This document shows, in pieces, positions 35,678-45,243 of a stretch of 64,000 nucleotides of DNA. The notes beneath the pieces are model-generated. The model was not told where the DNA came from. It saw only the letters and a program-made list of their open reading frames with translations, and made no database searches. This DNA comes from Brevibacterium permense. Lineage in GTDB: Bacteria; Actinomycetota; Actinomycetes; Actinomycetales; Brevibacteriaceae. The stretch spans positions 1-64,000 of the forward strand of contig NZ_JABSSX010000003.1 in assembly GCF_013280495.1 (NCBI RefSeq), given 5' to 3'. Within the stretch, counting starts at the first letter, position 1, and every line of letters starts with the position of its first letter. The position numbers and the translations under genes are program-made.

Positions 35678-37158
35678 GCCACCGCGAGCCGGACTCGACT
35701 CGAATCGAACCCGCCCAGCAGATCCCGACCGACTCCGAACTCGGACGAGCCCGGACGGCTGCCCTCGATTCCGCCGTCGGAGCCTACGACATCCGCGGTC
35801 GCATTCCCGACCAGCTCGACGACGACATCCTGTTCGCCCTCGGCTGGGCGACGGCCCGAGCCATGGCAGAGATCCACACCGCCACCGAGGTGGTCATCGG
35901 CCACGATATGCGACCGAGCTCTCCCGGATTCGCCCACTCCTTCGCCGCGGGAGTCGAGGCTGCCGGCTCGGCAGCCGTCCTGCTGGGGCTGTGCTCGACC
36001 GATCAGCTCTACTTCGCCTCGGGCATCTTCAAACTGCCCGGCGCCATGATCACGGCCAGCCACAATCCCGCCGACTACAACGGGATCAAGATCTGCGGAC
36101 CTCGCGCCGCCGGAGTCAGCCTGGCCTCCGGACTCTCGCGAGTCAGAGAACTCGCGATCACCGCACCACAGACCGGCGGCCGGACCATCGCCGAAGATGA
36201 GACTGCCGCATCCCGGATGCGGGAGCAGTACGCGGCACGGATCCGCGAACTCACCCACGTCGATGAGGTCACGGGACTGTCGATCGTGCTCGACGCCGGA
36301 AACGGCATGGCCGGGCGCCTCCTCGGGGAGGTCTTCGGCACGGACGCGGGATCCGCCTCGGTGCCCTTCGACGTCATCGGCCTCTTCACCGAACTCGATG
36401 GGACGTTCCCCAACCACGAGGCGAACCCGCTCAAACCCGAGAACCTCGTCGACGCGGCACGCGCTGTCGTCGACAACGGCGCCGATCTCGGACTCGTCTT
36501 CGACGGGGACGCCGACCGCTGCTTCTTCATCGACGAGACAGGCGCGACGATGTCGGCCTCGGCCGTCGGCGCACTCGTCGCCGAACGCGAGATCGCACGG
36601 GCCCGGGCACTCGGCGACGACCGACCCACCGTCATCCACAACCTCATCACCTCCCGCAGCGTGGCCGAGACGATCACCGCCGCCGGCGGACACGCACTGC
36701 GGTCGAAGGTCGGGCATTCGGGAATCAAGACGCTCATGCGCGAAACCGGTGCCGTCTTCGCCTGCGAACACTCCGCGCACTTCTACTTCGACGAGTTCTT
36801 CGGGGCGGACTCGGGAATGCTCGCCGCCTGTCACCTCATCGCCGCCCTCGCCGAATCACGCGCTCCCGCCTCCCGTCTGGTTGCCGACTATGACCGGTTC
36901 GTGCAGTCGGGGGAGATCAACTTCACCGTCACCGACCCCGACGCTGTGCTCGCCGACTTCGCCGCACGTGCCGGAGACTTCCCAGAGAACACCGTCGACG
37001 ACCTCGACGGTATTGGCCTGCAGGGTGCGGACTGGTGGGTGAACCTGCGCAAGTCCAATACCGAACCCCTCGTCCGACTCAACGTCGAAGCCGCCGATTC
37101 GGCCCAGGTGGACGCGCTCACCCGCCGGGTCACGGACTTCGTCAGCGCTCACGCCTGA
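35674..37158 (+). CDS. manB: Phosphomannomutase/phosphoglucomutase
   Basis: Interconverts hexose-6-phosphate and hexose-1-phosphate, giving mannose-1-phosphate for GDP-mannose. The 494-residue protein has the four-domain alpha-D-phosphohexomutase fold: catalytic phosphoserine Ser129 in TASHNPADYNG, metal loop DGDADRCFF, sugar-binding region CEHSAHFYF, and phosphate-binding loop KSNTEPLVRLNVEA. About 30 N-terminal residues precede the usual start of the fold. With manA (24531) it completes the route to mannose-1-phosphate. The ATG overlaps the DUF3499 stop. sahH follows after 171 bases with its own promoter. Confidence 0.92.
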   Translation: MSHREPDSTRIEPAQQIPTDSELGRARTAALDSAVGAYDIRGRIPDQLDDDILFALGWATARAMAEIHTATEVVIGHDMRPSSPGFAHSFAAGVEAAGSAAVLLGLCSTDQLYFASGIFKLPGAMITASHNPADYNGIKICGPRAAGVSLASGLSRVRELAITAPQTGGRTIAEDETAASRMREQYAARIRELTHVDEVTGLSIVLDAGNGMAGRLLGEVFGTDAGSASVPFDVIGLFTELDGTFPNHEANPLKPENLVDAARAVVDNGADLGLVFDGDADRCFFIDETGATMSASAVGALVAEREIARARALGDDRPTVIHNLITSRSVAETITAAGGHALRSKVGHSGIKTLMRETGAVFACEHSAHFYFDEFFGADSGMLAACHLIAALAESRAPASRLVADYDRFVQSGEINFTVTDPDAVLADFAARAGDFPENTVDDLDGIGLQGADWWVNLRKSNTEPLVRLNVEAADSAQVDALTRRVTDFVSAHA

Positions 37159-37264
37159 AGCCGGATCGACGACCGCCGGATCTCTGCTTCCGGTTCTCGG
37201 CAGTAGGGCAGCAGGGATATGACCGCTCGCTGACAGTCTTCGCTGTCCGCAGAACGAACATGAC

Positions 37265-37293
37265 GCGACAAGCCGCCTGCCCGGCAATAGACT
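37265..37293 (+). promoter_or_regulatory. Putative sahH promoter
   Basis: GCGACA (37265-37270) and TAGACT (37288-37293) are spaced by 17 bases, giving a leader of about 30 bases with GGAGG at 37321. I looked for an S-adenosylhomocysteine riboswitch and did not see one. Confidence 0.4.
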
Positions 37294-37329
37294 CGAAGCC
37301 GATCAGACAGCCCGCCTTATGGAGGTACC

Positions 37330-38790
37330 GTGCTCGTTTCCACTGACTTCAAGGTCGCCGATCTCAGCTTGGCCGAGGCCGGCCGACACCAGATCCGCCT
37401 CGCCGAACGGGAGATGCCGGGCCTCATGGCGCTGCGTGAGGAATACTCCTCGACGGCACCGCTGGCCGGGGCCCGCATCGCCGGCAGCCTGCACATGACC
37501 GTGCAGACGGCTGTCCTCATCGAGACCCTCGTCGCACTCGGTGCAGACGTCCGGTGGGCCAGCTGCAATATCTTCTCCACGCAGGACGAGGCCGCAGCGG
37601 CCGTCGTCGTCGGCTCCGGCACTCCCGAGGCCCCGGCCGGCGTCCCCGTCTTCGCATGGAAGGGCGAGACCCTCGAAGAGTACTGGTGGGCCGCTGACAA
37701 GATCTTCGACTTCGCGGATGGACCGAACCTCATCCTCGACGACGGCGGCGACGCCACCATGTACGTGCTCAAGGGCACCGAATTCGAAGCCGCCGGGGGA
37801 GTGCCCACCGCCGGCGCCGAGGACTCGGAGGAGTTCAAGGTCCTGCTCAAGCAGATCGCCGCGTCCATCGAATCGGCCCCCGGACGCTTCGCCCGTCTGG
37901 CCGCCGGAATCAAGGGCGTGAGCGAGGAGACGACGACCGGAGTCAACCGCCTCTACCGCCTCGCCGAACAGGGGACTCTGCCGTTCCCTGCCATCAACGT
38001 CAACGATTCGGTGACGAAGTCGAAGTTCGACAATCGCTACGGCATCCGCCATTCGCTGCCCGATGGACTCAACCGTGCCACCGACGTCCTCATCGGCGGA
38101 AAGATCGCCGTCGTCATCGGCTACGGCGACGTCGGCAAGGGTGCCGCCGAAGCCCTGCGCGGGCAGGGTGCGCGCGTCATCGTGACCGAGATCGATCCGA
38201 TCTGTGCGCTGCAGGCCACGATGGACGGCTACCAGGTCGACCTCCTCGCCGAGGTGGCGCCCCAGGCCGACATCATCATCACCACGACCGGAAACACCCG
38301 GGTCCTCGACGTCGACGTGCTACAGACGCTCAAACCCGGCGCAATCGTCGGCAACGTCGGCCACTTCGATGAGGAGATCGATCTGGCAGGGCTGTCCCGC
38401 CTGCCCGGAGTGGAGAAGATCGAGATCAAACCGCAGGTCCACGAGTGGAGCGTGCCCGTGCCCGCCGAGGCGGGACTCGGTCGCGACCGCACGGACTTCC
38501 TCGTCCTCTCCGAAGGGCGCCTGCTCAACCTGGGCAACGCCACCGGCCATCCGTCGTTCGTGATGAGTGCGTCATTCAGCAATCAGGTGCTCGCCCAGAT
38601 CGAGCTGTGGAACGCCCACGATGACTACGGCAACTCGGTGCACCGGCTGGCGAAGGAACTCGACGAGAAGGTGGCGCGCCTCCATCTGCCGGCGCTCGGG
38701 GCGAAGCTGTCCGAACTGAGCAAGGAACAGGCCGAGTACATCGGCGTCGACGTGGCAGGGCCGTTCAAACCCGAGCACTACCGGTACTGA
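37330..38790 (+). CDS. sahH: Adenosylhomocysteinase (S-adenosyl-L-homocysteine hydrolase)
   Basis: Splits S-adenosylhomocysteine into homocysteine and adenosine, relieving product inhibition of methyltransferases. The 486-residue protein has the typical blocks [45 protein letters not shown], the NAD-binding glycine loop [31 protein letters not shown] and the C-terminal KPEHYRY. Length matches the actinobacterial enzymes. The GTG at 37330 has GGAGG four bases upstream. In M. tuberculosis sahH is followed by tmk and mtrA; here tmk is missing and the RDD-MoxR block intervenes. Confidence 0.97.
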   Translation: MLVSTDFKVADLSLAEAGRHQIRLAEREMPGLMALREEYSSTAPLAGARIAGSLHMTVQTAVLIETLVALGADVRWASCNIFSTQDEAAAAVVVGSGTPEAPAGVPVFAWKGETLEEYWWAADKIFDFADGPNLILDDGGDATMYVLKGTEFEAAGGVPTAGAEDSEEFKVLLKQIAASIESAPGRFARLAAGIKGVSEETTTGVNRLYRLAEQGTLPFPAINVNDSVTKSKFDNRYGIRHSLPDGLNRATDVLIGGKIAVVIGYGDVGKGAAEALRGQGARVIVTEIDPICALQATMDGYQVDLLAEVAPQADIIITTTGNTRVLDVDVLQTLKPGAIVGNVGHFDEEIDLAGLSRLPGVEKIEIKPQVHEWSVPVPAEAGLGRDRTDFLVLSEGRLLNLGNATGHPSFVMSASFSNQVLAQIELWNAHDDYGNSVHRLAKELDEKVARLHLPALGAKLSELSKEQAEYIGVDVAGPFKPEHYRY

Positions 38791-38910
38791 TCGAGCACTG
38801 CCGGTCCGGTCCGGCGGCGGAGTTGGCGAACCCGGTCGCAGTCCGGGACCGCTCCGCCGACCGAGGACAGTCGAGTCGCGGCGTCGGCGGCGGACAGTCA
38901 GACTGCGTCG

Positions 38911-39735
38911 TCAGCGGCGGGTGAGGCTGAGACCGTAGGGGAGCGTGTCGACTCCGGACCGGAAAGCGTCCGCACGGTCGCTCCGACGGCGCTGTTTCTC
39001 GATTTCGGCGATGCGTTGCCGATGGATGACCGCTGACAGGAACTGTTCGGGAAACGTTCCCTCCGGCGGGGCCGGAGCCACATAGGGATTGAGCTCGGTG
39101 GCGAGCTCGATCGCTCGCTGCCACCTCGACTCCGCACCGAGTTGGGGCGCCATTGCGAGGAACGCGACGATGCGCCGATGCAGACCATCGGGGATCGCTG
39201 TCACGTCTGTGCGGTTCAGCCATTCGTGCAGATGAGGAGCCACATGGGTGTGCATGGGCGGCAGAGGTCGGCTGCGTTCGCTGACGGCGATGGTCCCGGC
39301 CAGATAGTCGCCGAGGCGCTTGGCCTGCGGTGAGAGCAGACCGGACAGAGCCGCGATGCCGCCGCCGCTGGACACGATCTCGAACGGCCACAGCAGAGCG
39401 CGGATGAAGGAATGGCGCAGCCGCACCGCCCCGCCGTCGTCGCGAACAACGCGCAGCCCGAGGATGAGCTTGCCCAGCGAACGACCGTGACTGAGCACTT
39501 CGACGAGCATCGGCAGCAGCACGAACACGAAGATCGTCATCACGGTCATGAGCGAGCCGAGAAGCAGTCCGTTGAGATCGAGCACCTTGAGCATGAGCCA
39601 GAACATGGCGATGAGCAGACCGACGTTCACCAGCGAATAGACGATGTAGTCGATGAGACAGCTCAATGCCCGCGCCGCGAGAGCGGCCGGTTGGACATTG
39701 AGTTCGACGGCTTCACCGGTGATCAGAGTACTCAC
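38911..39735 (-). CDS. RDD family membrane protein
   Basis: A 274-residue protein with an RDD domain: ALAARALSCLIDYIVYSLVNVG at residues 17-38, two or three membrane segments up to about residue 140, and a soluble C-terminus of about 120 residues rich in Arg and Glu. The family consensus Arg-Asp-Asp appears here as RALSCLIDYI. RDD proteins are proposed transporters or assembly factors. It is divergent from SpoIIM; together with the DUF58-MoxR genes they reproduce the gene set around Rv3690-Rv3695. Function in this set is unknown. Confidence 0.82.
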   Translation of the reverse strand: MSTLITGEAVELNVQPAALAARALSCLIDYIVYSLVNVGLLIAMFWLMLKVLDLNGLLLGSLMTVMTIFVFVLLPMLVEVLSHGRSLGKLILGLRVVRDDGGAVRLRHSFIRALLWPFEIVSSGGGIAALSGLLSPQAKRLGDYLAGTIAVSERSRPLPPMHTHVAPHLHEWLNRTDVTAIPDGLHRRIVAFLAMAPQLGAESRWQRAIELATELNPYVAPAPPEGTFPEQFLSAVIHRQRIAEIEKQRRRSDRADAFRSGVDTLPYGLSLTRR

Positions 39736-39837
39736 CCGACCATCGTGTCATATTGCCGCGTTCGGAGGCGGTCGTTTCGCCGAGAGCTTGCCGTGTGCCT
39801 CTCGCTGAGTTCGGCGGTCCCGAGGTGTCGTCTCCGA

Positions 39838-39843
39838 TAGGGT
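39838..39843 (+). promoter_or_regulatory. Putative -10 box of the SpoIIM-like gene
   Basis: TAGGGT ends six bases before the ATG at 39850. The intervening GGAGGG could also act as a Shine-Dalgarno, though very close to the start; whether the mRNA is leaderless is open. Confidence 0.35.
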
Positions 39844-39849
39844 GGAGGG

Positions 39850-40848
39850 ATGGATCCGAACCTGCTGGCCCAGCTGCACGGCGATGACTGGCTGGAGCTC
39901 TCGGCATTGGCGAAGAAGAACACGCTGACACCCGAGCAGACGACCCGTTTCCTCGAGCTCTACCGGACCGCGTCGAAGGATCTGTCGCGGATCACGACGG
40001 TGGCTCCCGACTCTCTCGAAGCCGCTCGGCTGTCGGCGATCGTCCACCGATCCCGCAATCATCTCTCGTCCGTGCCCAGCGGAGGACTGTCCGGGCTCGC
40101 ACGGTTCTTCGTCATCAGTCTGCCGCTGTCGATGTACCGGCTGCGATGGGACTTCGTCATCGTGGCCGCCGGATTCCTCGCCGTCGCCGTCCTGTCGGGC
40201 ATCTGGGCGGGATCGCATCCGGAAGTGCTCGAGACCTTCGGGGATCGAGAGTTCCGACGACAGTTCGCCGAACATGATTTCGTCGACTACTACAAAGAGA
40301 ATCCGAACGGCTTCTTCGCCGTCGGCGTGTGGACGAACAACGCTTGGATCGCCGTCCAGTTCGTCCTCCTCGGCATCACCGGCGGCTATGTCATCGTCGG
40401 GCTGTTCTCGAATGCCGTCAACGTCGGCTTCTCCGGAGCGATGATGTTCGAGTTCGACCGGGCCTCCGACTTCTTCCTCTACATCCTGCCCCACGGGATC
40501 CCGGAGATCAGCTGCATCATCCTCGCTGCTGCCGCGGGTCTGCGTCTCTTCTTCGCCTGGGTGGTGCCGGGCCCCAGGCTGCGCCGTGACAAGCTCGCCT
40601 CCGAAGCTCGGTCGCTGCTCGTCGTCGCCGGCGGTCTCGTGCTGCTGCTGTTCGGTTCGGGACTCATCGAGGGCTTCGTGACCCCGAACCCGATTCCGCC
40701 GGCGGTCAAGATCGCCATCGGAGTGGCCTATACCGCGGCTGTCGTCGTCTACGCGTGGTACTTCGGCAAGCGCGCCGCCGCAGGCGGACTCAGCGCCGAT
40801 CTCGACGAGCATCAGGCCGGATACTCGGTCATCTCCACCGACCGCTGA
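39850..40848 (+). CDS. Stage II sporulation protein M (SpoIIM)-like membrane protein
   Basis: A 332-residue protein of the SpoIIM/DUF95 family. A soluble helical N-terminus (residues 1-90, with TPEQTTRFLELYRTASKDLSRI) precedes about five membrane segments from residue 97 to 315. The conserved central stretch is FFAVGVWTNNAWIAVQFVLLGITGG and ILPHGIPEISCIILAAAAGLRLF. In Bacillus SpoIIM takes part in engulfment, but in non-sporulating actinobacteria it occurs with MoxR/DUF58 genes and has no established role. It converges on the DUF58 gene. Confidence 0.85.
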   Translation: MDPNLLAQLHGDDWLELSALAKKNTLTPEQTTRFLELYRTASKDLSRITTVAPDSLEAARLSAIVHRSRNHLSSVPSGGLSGLARFFVISLPLSMYRLRWDFVIVAAGFLAVAVLSGIWAGSHPEVLETFGDREFRRQFAEHDFVDYYKENPNGFFAVGVWTNNAWIAVQFVLLGITGGYVIVGLFSNAVNVGFSGAMMFEFDRASDFFLYILPHGIPEISCIILAAAAGLRLFFAWVVPGPRLRRDKLASEARSLLVVAGGLVLLLFGSGLIEGFVTPNPIPPAVKIAIGVAYTAAVVVYAWYFGKRAAAGGLSADLDEHQAGYSVISTDR

Positions 40849-40889
40849 TCAAATTGTCGCTGACAGTGCGCCGCTGAGCGGGGTCGCGG

Positions 40890-42176
40890 TCACAGCCCGC
40901 CGGAGACCTTGAGTCGGATGTAGAGATCGGCCAACGCTCCGGGAAGCTTCTCCGGCAGAGCCTGGACGGAGGAGATGCCGAGTCCGCGCAGCCGAGACTG
41001 CAGCGACGCCGTCGCGAGCATCTCGGCCTCGGCGGCGGCCGCTGTATAGACGTCGTCGGCGTCGCCGCGCCGGGCAGCCAGGTCCTCAAGTGCGGGATCT
41101 TCGACTCCGGCGATGACGACCCGGTGGTGTGCAGTGAGAGTCGGCAGCACGGGCAGGATGTCCTCGGCGATGGTCGCCTCATCGAGCTGAGTGACCAAGA
41201 CGACGAGCGCCTGCTGCCGGGAGGTCTGCAGAACCGCAGCGGCGATCGACTCCCAGTTCGCCTCGTAGAGCTCCGGGTACACAGGCGTCAGCGCCACCGA
41301 CAGGTCATGGACCGGATCATGAGCCCGATGGCTCGACGCGACGGCCCGCACCCGGGCATCGGCGACGATGACATCGACCCGATCGCCGGCACCCGTGGCC
41401 AGAGCCGTCAGCAGCAGTGACGCCTCGAGCGCGGCGTCGAAGACCGTTCCCTCACCACAGCGACGGGCGGCGAACCGGGAGGAATCGACGACGATGACGA
41501 CGCGACGATCCTTCTCCGGCCGCCAGGTTTTGACCACGAGATTCTGCGCGCGAGCGCTGGCTCGCCAGTCGATCGACCGGACATCGTCACCGTCGACGTA
41601 GTCGCGCAGCGAATCGAATTCCGTGCCCATTCCGCGGATCATCACCGCGGATCGTCCCTCGAGCTCCCGCAGCTTCTGCGTCTTCGACGGCAGCTCCCTC
41701 CGGGACACGAAAGGTGGCAGCACGCGCACAGAGGCGGGAACATCGATGCTCTTCTGCCGATGGATCAGCCCGAGCTTGCTGCGACTGCGCACGGTCACCA
41801 GATCGCCGGGCAGCGCGCCGCGTCTAGTCGGCTCCAGATCGGTGATCACCTCTGTCTGCTCGCCCGGTTCAAGCACGTGACGAGAACGGGTCTCGACCGC
41901 CCCGGCACTCGGTGCCCAGGCGTCGCGGACGTGAAGGCGCAGCCGGCGGCTGGTCCCATTGATGAGAGTCAGCGTGCTGTGGGTGCTGTCGCCGAGGCGG
42001 ACCATCGGTCCCGGTGTGCGCTGGACTTCCAAACCGTGGATCCGGGGAACGAAGAAGAAGTCGAGGACCGCTGCCAGGACGATCACACCGGCCACGATCA
42101 GGGCCGTCGGCCATGTGGGCACCAGCATGACGGGCACGAGGCCGAGGAGAGTGAGCAGGAACAGTCGGGTGGTCAT
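40890..42176 (-). CDS. DUF58 domain protein
   Basis: A 428-residue protein with two N-terminal membrane segments (residues about 3-40), a beta-rich region, then the DUF58 core at about residues 190-280: FDSLRDYVDGDDVRSIDWRASAR and VVKTWRPEKDRRVVIVVDSS. The latter begins a von Willebrand A-like fold with a DSS metal-site motif. DUF58 proteins act with MoxR ATPases, the gene immediately upstream, with which it abuts without a gap. A role as MoxR cofactor or client adaptor is inferred from the family. Confidence 0.87.
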   Translation of the reverse strand: MTTRLFLLTLLGLVPVMLVPTWPTALIVAGVIVLAAVLDFFFVPRIHGLEVQRTPGPMVRLGDSTHSTLTLINGTSRRLRLHVRDAWAPSAGAVETRSRHVLEPGEQTEVITDLEPTRRGALPGDLVTVRSRSKLGLIHRQKSIDVPASVRVLPPFVSRRELPSKTQKLRELEGRSAVMIRGMGTEFDSLRDYVDGDDVRSIDWRASARAQNLVVKTWRPEKDRRVVIVVDSSRFAARRCGEGTVFDAALEASLLLTALATGAGDRVDVIVADARVRAVASSHRAHDPVHDLSVALTPVYPELYEANWESIAAAVLQTSRQQALVVLVTQLDEATIAEDILPVLPTLTAHHRVVIAGVEDPALEDLAARRGDADDVYTAAAAEAEMLATASLQSRLRGLGISSVQALPEKLPGALADLYIRLKVSGGL

Positions 42177-43262
42177 TCAGCGGGGCACTTCGGTCGTGGC
42201 GATGATCGAGTCGAGGACCTGACCGACGTCCAGACCGTCCATCTGCGCCTCTGGGCGCAGGATGACCCGGTGCGACAGCGACATATGGGCCAGAGCCTTG
42301 ACATCATCGGGGGTGACATAGTGCCGACCGCTCAGCCACGCATGAGCGCGGGCGGCTCCGAGCATCCTCGTCGCTCCGCGAGGTGAGACGCCCAAGGCCA
42401 GGGACGGGGTCTGGCGGGTAGCTCGGGCGAGGTCGACGATGTAGGTGATGATCTGCGGGGCGATGTAGATCTTGGCGATGGCTTCGCGGGCCCGGCCGAT
42501 GAGTTCGGCATCGGCGACCGGACGCAGACCTGCCGCGGCCAGGGATCCGGCGTCGAAGCCTCGGGCGTGACGGTCGAGGATCTCGAATTCGTGATCCCGT
42601 TCGGGCAGGTTGAGGACGAGCTTGAAGAGGAACCGGTCGAGCTGAGCCTCCGGGAGCGGATAGGTGCCTTCGTATTCGACGGGGTTCTGTGTGGCTGCGA
42701 CGAGGAACGGTTCGGGCAGCTTCCGTGACCGTCCCCCGACGGACACCTGATGCTCCTCCATCGCCTCGAGCAGGGCCGACTGGGTCTTCGGCGGGGTGCG
42801 GTTGATCTCATCGGCTATGAGGATGTTCGTGAACACCGGGCCGGGACGGAATGAGAAGTCCGAGGCGGACGCGTCGTAGACCAGCGAACCGGTGACATCG
42901 CTGGGCATGAGGTCGGGAGTGAACTGCACACGGGAGCTGTCCAGGCTGACCGCGGCGGCGAAGCTGCGCACGAGCAGAGTCTTCGCCACTCCGGGAACCC
43001 CTTCGAGAAGCACGTGACCTTGGCACAGCAGTGCGATGAGCATTCCCGTCACTGCCTGTTCCTGGCCGACGACGGCCTTGGCGATCTCGGTGCGCACACC
43101 GGTGAACGCCTCTCGGACCGGGTCCGGTTCAGCCTGCGGAGCCTGCGCGCTGTCCGCAGCGGGGGGCTGCGGCGCGACCGGCTCCTGGGGCCGCGGTGCG
43201 GCCGGCGGCTGAGGGGCAACCGGTTCCTGAGGATTCGTGGGGCCCTGGGGCGGCTGGGTCAT
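42177..43262 (-). CDS. MoxR-family AAA+ ATPase
   Basis: A chaperone-like AAA+ ATPase of 361 residues. Residues 1-50 are a Pro/Gln/Ala-rich tail containing a 12-residue direct repeat ([12 protein letters not shown] twice). The ATPase has Walker A GVPGVAKT, where alanine replaces the common glycine before the lysine, Walker [10 protein letters not shown], sensor region [22 protein letters not shown] and a C-terminal lid ([11 protein letters not shown]). MoxR proteins activate or assemble partners carrying von Willebrand A folds; the DUF58 product is the likely partner. Its start overlaps the DUF4350 stop by four bases. Confidence 0.92.
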   Translation of the reverse strand: MTQPPQGPTNPQEPVAPQPPAAPRPQEPVAPQPPAADSAQAPQAEPDPVREAFTGVRTEIAKAVVGQEQAVTGMLIALLCQGHVLLEGVPGVAKTLLVRSFAAAVSLDSSRVQFTPDLMPSDVTGSLVYDASASDFSFRPGPVFTNILIADEINRTPPKTQSALLEAMEEHQVSVGGRSRKLPEPFLVAATQNPVEYEGTYPLPEAQLDRFLFKLVLNLPERDHEFEILDRHARGFDAGSLAAAGLRPVADAELIGRAREAIAKIYIAPQIITYIVDLARATRQTPSLALGVSPRGATRMLGAARAHAWLSGRHYVTPDDVKALAHMSLSHRVILRPEAQMDGLDVGQVLDSIIATTEVPR

Positions 43263-44518
43263 GGGATCTCACTTTCGATCTGGGTGAGCTGATGGACGAG
43301 TTCGGTGAGTTCGGCGTCGGTGCGAACCGGTGCAGAGACGAAGACATGGTGGAGACGGCCCGGATCTGTCCCCGTGACGGTCGCGATGCGAGCGATGATG
43401 TCGGGGGTCCGGGCATCGGGGCTGAGACCCAGTCGTTTGGCGATGCGCAGCAGTGCTCCGGCCCGCAGAGTGTGCAGCGCCCCGTCCCGATCGTGGCTGC
43501 GCGAACTCAGGGCGGCCCGGCCGTGCACGGTCTCCACGGCCGGCACGATGACCGGCAGCCGTTCGAGAGCCAGCGGCCCGAACCGGCGCCCGATGACGAG
43601 CAGCAGGACGAGGAGGCAGGGGACCAGCCACAGGACTCCTGCGAGGAACCAGCCGGGCACGAAATCGATCGTCGACGGAGGCGACTGCTCCTGTCCCGAA
43701 CCTTCGACGGTCGGATAGTAGACGACGAGGTTCTGCGTCTGGGACAGCTGCGAGAGCACGAGGGAGGCATTGCCCTCTTCGTCGATGTTCTCATTGGTCA
43801 CCCAGTCGGGGTTGCCGAGCACGGTCAGCGGGACGGAACCGCCCGAATCGGTGAGGAACTGTCCGCGCGCAGACCCGGGGGCCACCTCGGTGCCGTCGAT
43901 CTCAGCGACCCCGGGGCCGGTGAACGGATAGCAGGCGGTGATCCCCTCGGTGCCCTTCTTCGCCTCCGCGTATTCGACCTCGCCGGTGGTCACGGCACCG
44001 GCGCTGCGGGCGATCGGTGAGTCGCAGGCCGGTGTGGAGGTGGCCTCGGGATCGGCCAACGGGCTGAGGTTGTCGTTGACGGTGAGCCGGTCGGTGAACT
44101 CCGACACCGTCGGACCGGGATCGACGAGGACGAGCCGGTTGCCGTGGGTGCGCAGAGCGTACTCGAGGCCGGCGATGTCTCCGGGTGACAGAGCCGCGGT
44201 GTTCGCGGGGATGAGCAGGGTGGTGTCCGGTCGGGCGGCGGCCGAGCGGGCCTGCTCCTGATCTTCGGTGGTGGTGACATCGACGTCATGGTCGCGCAGG
44301 GTTTCGACGAGCGCCTTCGTGCCGGTGCGCTCCGTCGAGTCATAGTGCAGCGGCTCTGCGGACTCTTCGTCACCGGTCAGCAGCACGAGCACGATCACGG
44401 TGATGAGGATGACGAAGGCCGCGACGATCCACACCGCGGCCGATCGCAGACGAGCGCGCAGCGGGACCCGCGAGGTCGACCGGGTGGCGCGGGCGGCGAC
44501 ATCCAACTGTGCGCTCAT
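43259..44518 (-). CDS. DUF4350 domain membrane protein
   Basis: A 419-residue protein with a membrane segment at about residues 30-50 (VWIVAAFVILITVIVLVLL), an extracytoplasmic DUF4350 domain (residues about 55-290: TKALVETLRDHDVDVTTTE, TTLLIPANTAALSPGDIAGLEYAL), a second membrane segment near 295-315 (WFLAGVLWLVPCLLVLLLVI) and a cytoplasmic tail of 100 residues. The ATG at 44518 has GGGAGG seven bases upstream; a more upstream ATG would add 18 unlikely residues. It overlaps both neighbours by four bases. Function unknown, probably part of the MoxR-DUF58 complex. Confidence 0.82.
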   Translation of the reverse strand: MSAQLDVAARATRSTSRVPLRARLRSAAVWIVAAFVILITVIVLVLLTGDEESAEPLHYDSTERTGTKALVETLRDHDVDVTTTEDQEQARSAAARPDTTLLIPANTAALSPGDIAGLEYALRTHGNRLVLVDPGPTVSEFTDRLTVNDNLSPLADPEATSTPACDSPIARSAGAVTTGEVEYAEAKKGTEGITACYPFTGPGVAEIDGTEVAPGSARGQFLTDSGGSVPLTVLGNPDWVTNENIDEEGNASLVLSQLSQTQNLVVYYPTVEGSGQEQSPPSTIDFVPGWFLAGVLWLVPCLLVLLLVIGRRFGPLALERLPVIVPAVETVHGRAALSSRSHDRDGALHTLRAGALLRIAKRLGLSPDARTPDIIARIATVTGTDPGRLHHVFVSAPVRTDAELTELVHQLTQIESEIP

Positions 44519-45243
44519 ACAGCTGCCTCCCGGCGGACCGGAAGTGCGCTCAGCGCCCGGTCGAGAGTGCACAGATCCGCATAGACCTCGCCGAGGCTGC
44601 GGTCGGCGCGTGTCTTCGCCGCGCTCTCCTCCCCGTAGCGGAGGTCGTTGAAGACCTCGGCCACCCCGTGGACGGCGGGCCCGTGCTCGGGCAGGGCCGC
44701 CTCGGCGGAACGGGCGATCTCACTCGCTGTGGCCGAGGACTCGAGCGAGACGATCTGCTTGACGGACAGGACCGCGAAGATCGCTCGGGATTCGTCGATG
44801 ACCGCGGTCTCGAAGTCCCCGGCCTGTGCGGCGCGGGCCGCGCTTTCGCGCCACGGGCCCGGTTCTGGCTGGGAGACGACAGGATCGAATGCGGACAGCG
44901 GGACGCCGACGCGGCGGAATCCGGCCCGACGCACGCGCCAGACGATGAGGGCGATGATCGCGGCGAGACCGAGGACGACGACGATGAGCAGCCACGGGGA
45001 GTTCGCGCCCAGGGCGGCGTTGACGAGCGAATCCCACAGGGAGGACAGCCACCGGCCGATCCGTTCCAAGGGGGTGAGGTCGTTGGCGGCGTATTCCGGT
45101 TTCGAGAGTTCGTGCTCGACCCATTCGCGGCCGGTGTCCCGGTCGATATTCGCCGAGGCGGCGCGAAGCTGTGCCGCGCCCGGCAGGGAGGCCGCGGCGG
45201 TGTGGAGATGGCCGGCCGCCTCGGTGATGGGGGAGAGGATCAT
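44515..45243 (-). CDS. DUF4129 domain protein
   Basis: A 242-residue protein with one membrane segment (residues about 83-105, WLLIVVVLGLAAIIALIVW) and a C-terminal DUF4129 region (AAQAGDFETAVIDESRAIFAVLSVKQIV ... YGEESAAKTRADRSLGEVYADL). DUF4129 is often the C-terminal domain of transglutaminase-like proteins; here the transglutaminase part is absent. The ATG has GAGGAGG upstream and overlaps the stop of the preceding membrane gene by four bases. It lies in the seven-gene MoxR block. Confidence 0.8.
   Translation of the reverse strand: MILSPITEAAGHLHTAAASLPGAAQLRAASANIDRDTGREWVEHELSKPEYAANDLTPLERIGRWLSSLWDSLVNAALGANSPWLLIVVVLGLAAIIALIVWRVRRAGFRRVGVPLSAFDPVVSQPEPGPWRESAARAAQAGDFETAVIDESRAIFAVLSVKQIVSLESSATASEIARSAEAALPEHGPAVHGVAEVFNDLRYGEESAAKTRADRSLGEVYADLCTLDRALSALPVRREAAV

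Noticed and set aside
37159-37329. S-adenosylhomocysteine riboswitch upstream of sahH
   Set aside because: The conserved core of that riboswitch is not visible, and a short promoter-plus-Shine-Dalgarno leader explains the region.
38815-38859. Terminator between sahH and the RDD gene
   Set aside because: CGGCGGAG and CTCCGCCG can pair around a 29-base internal region, but there is no T-tract and the sequence is so GC-rich that chance pairing is likely.
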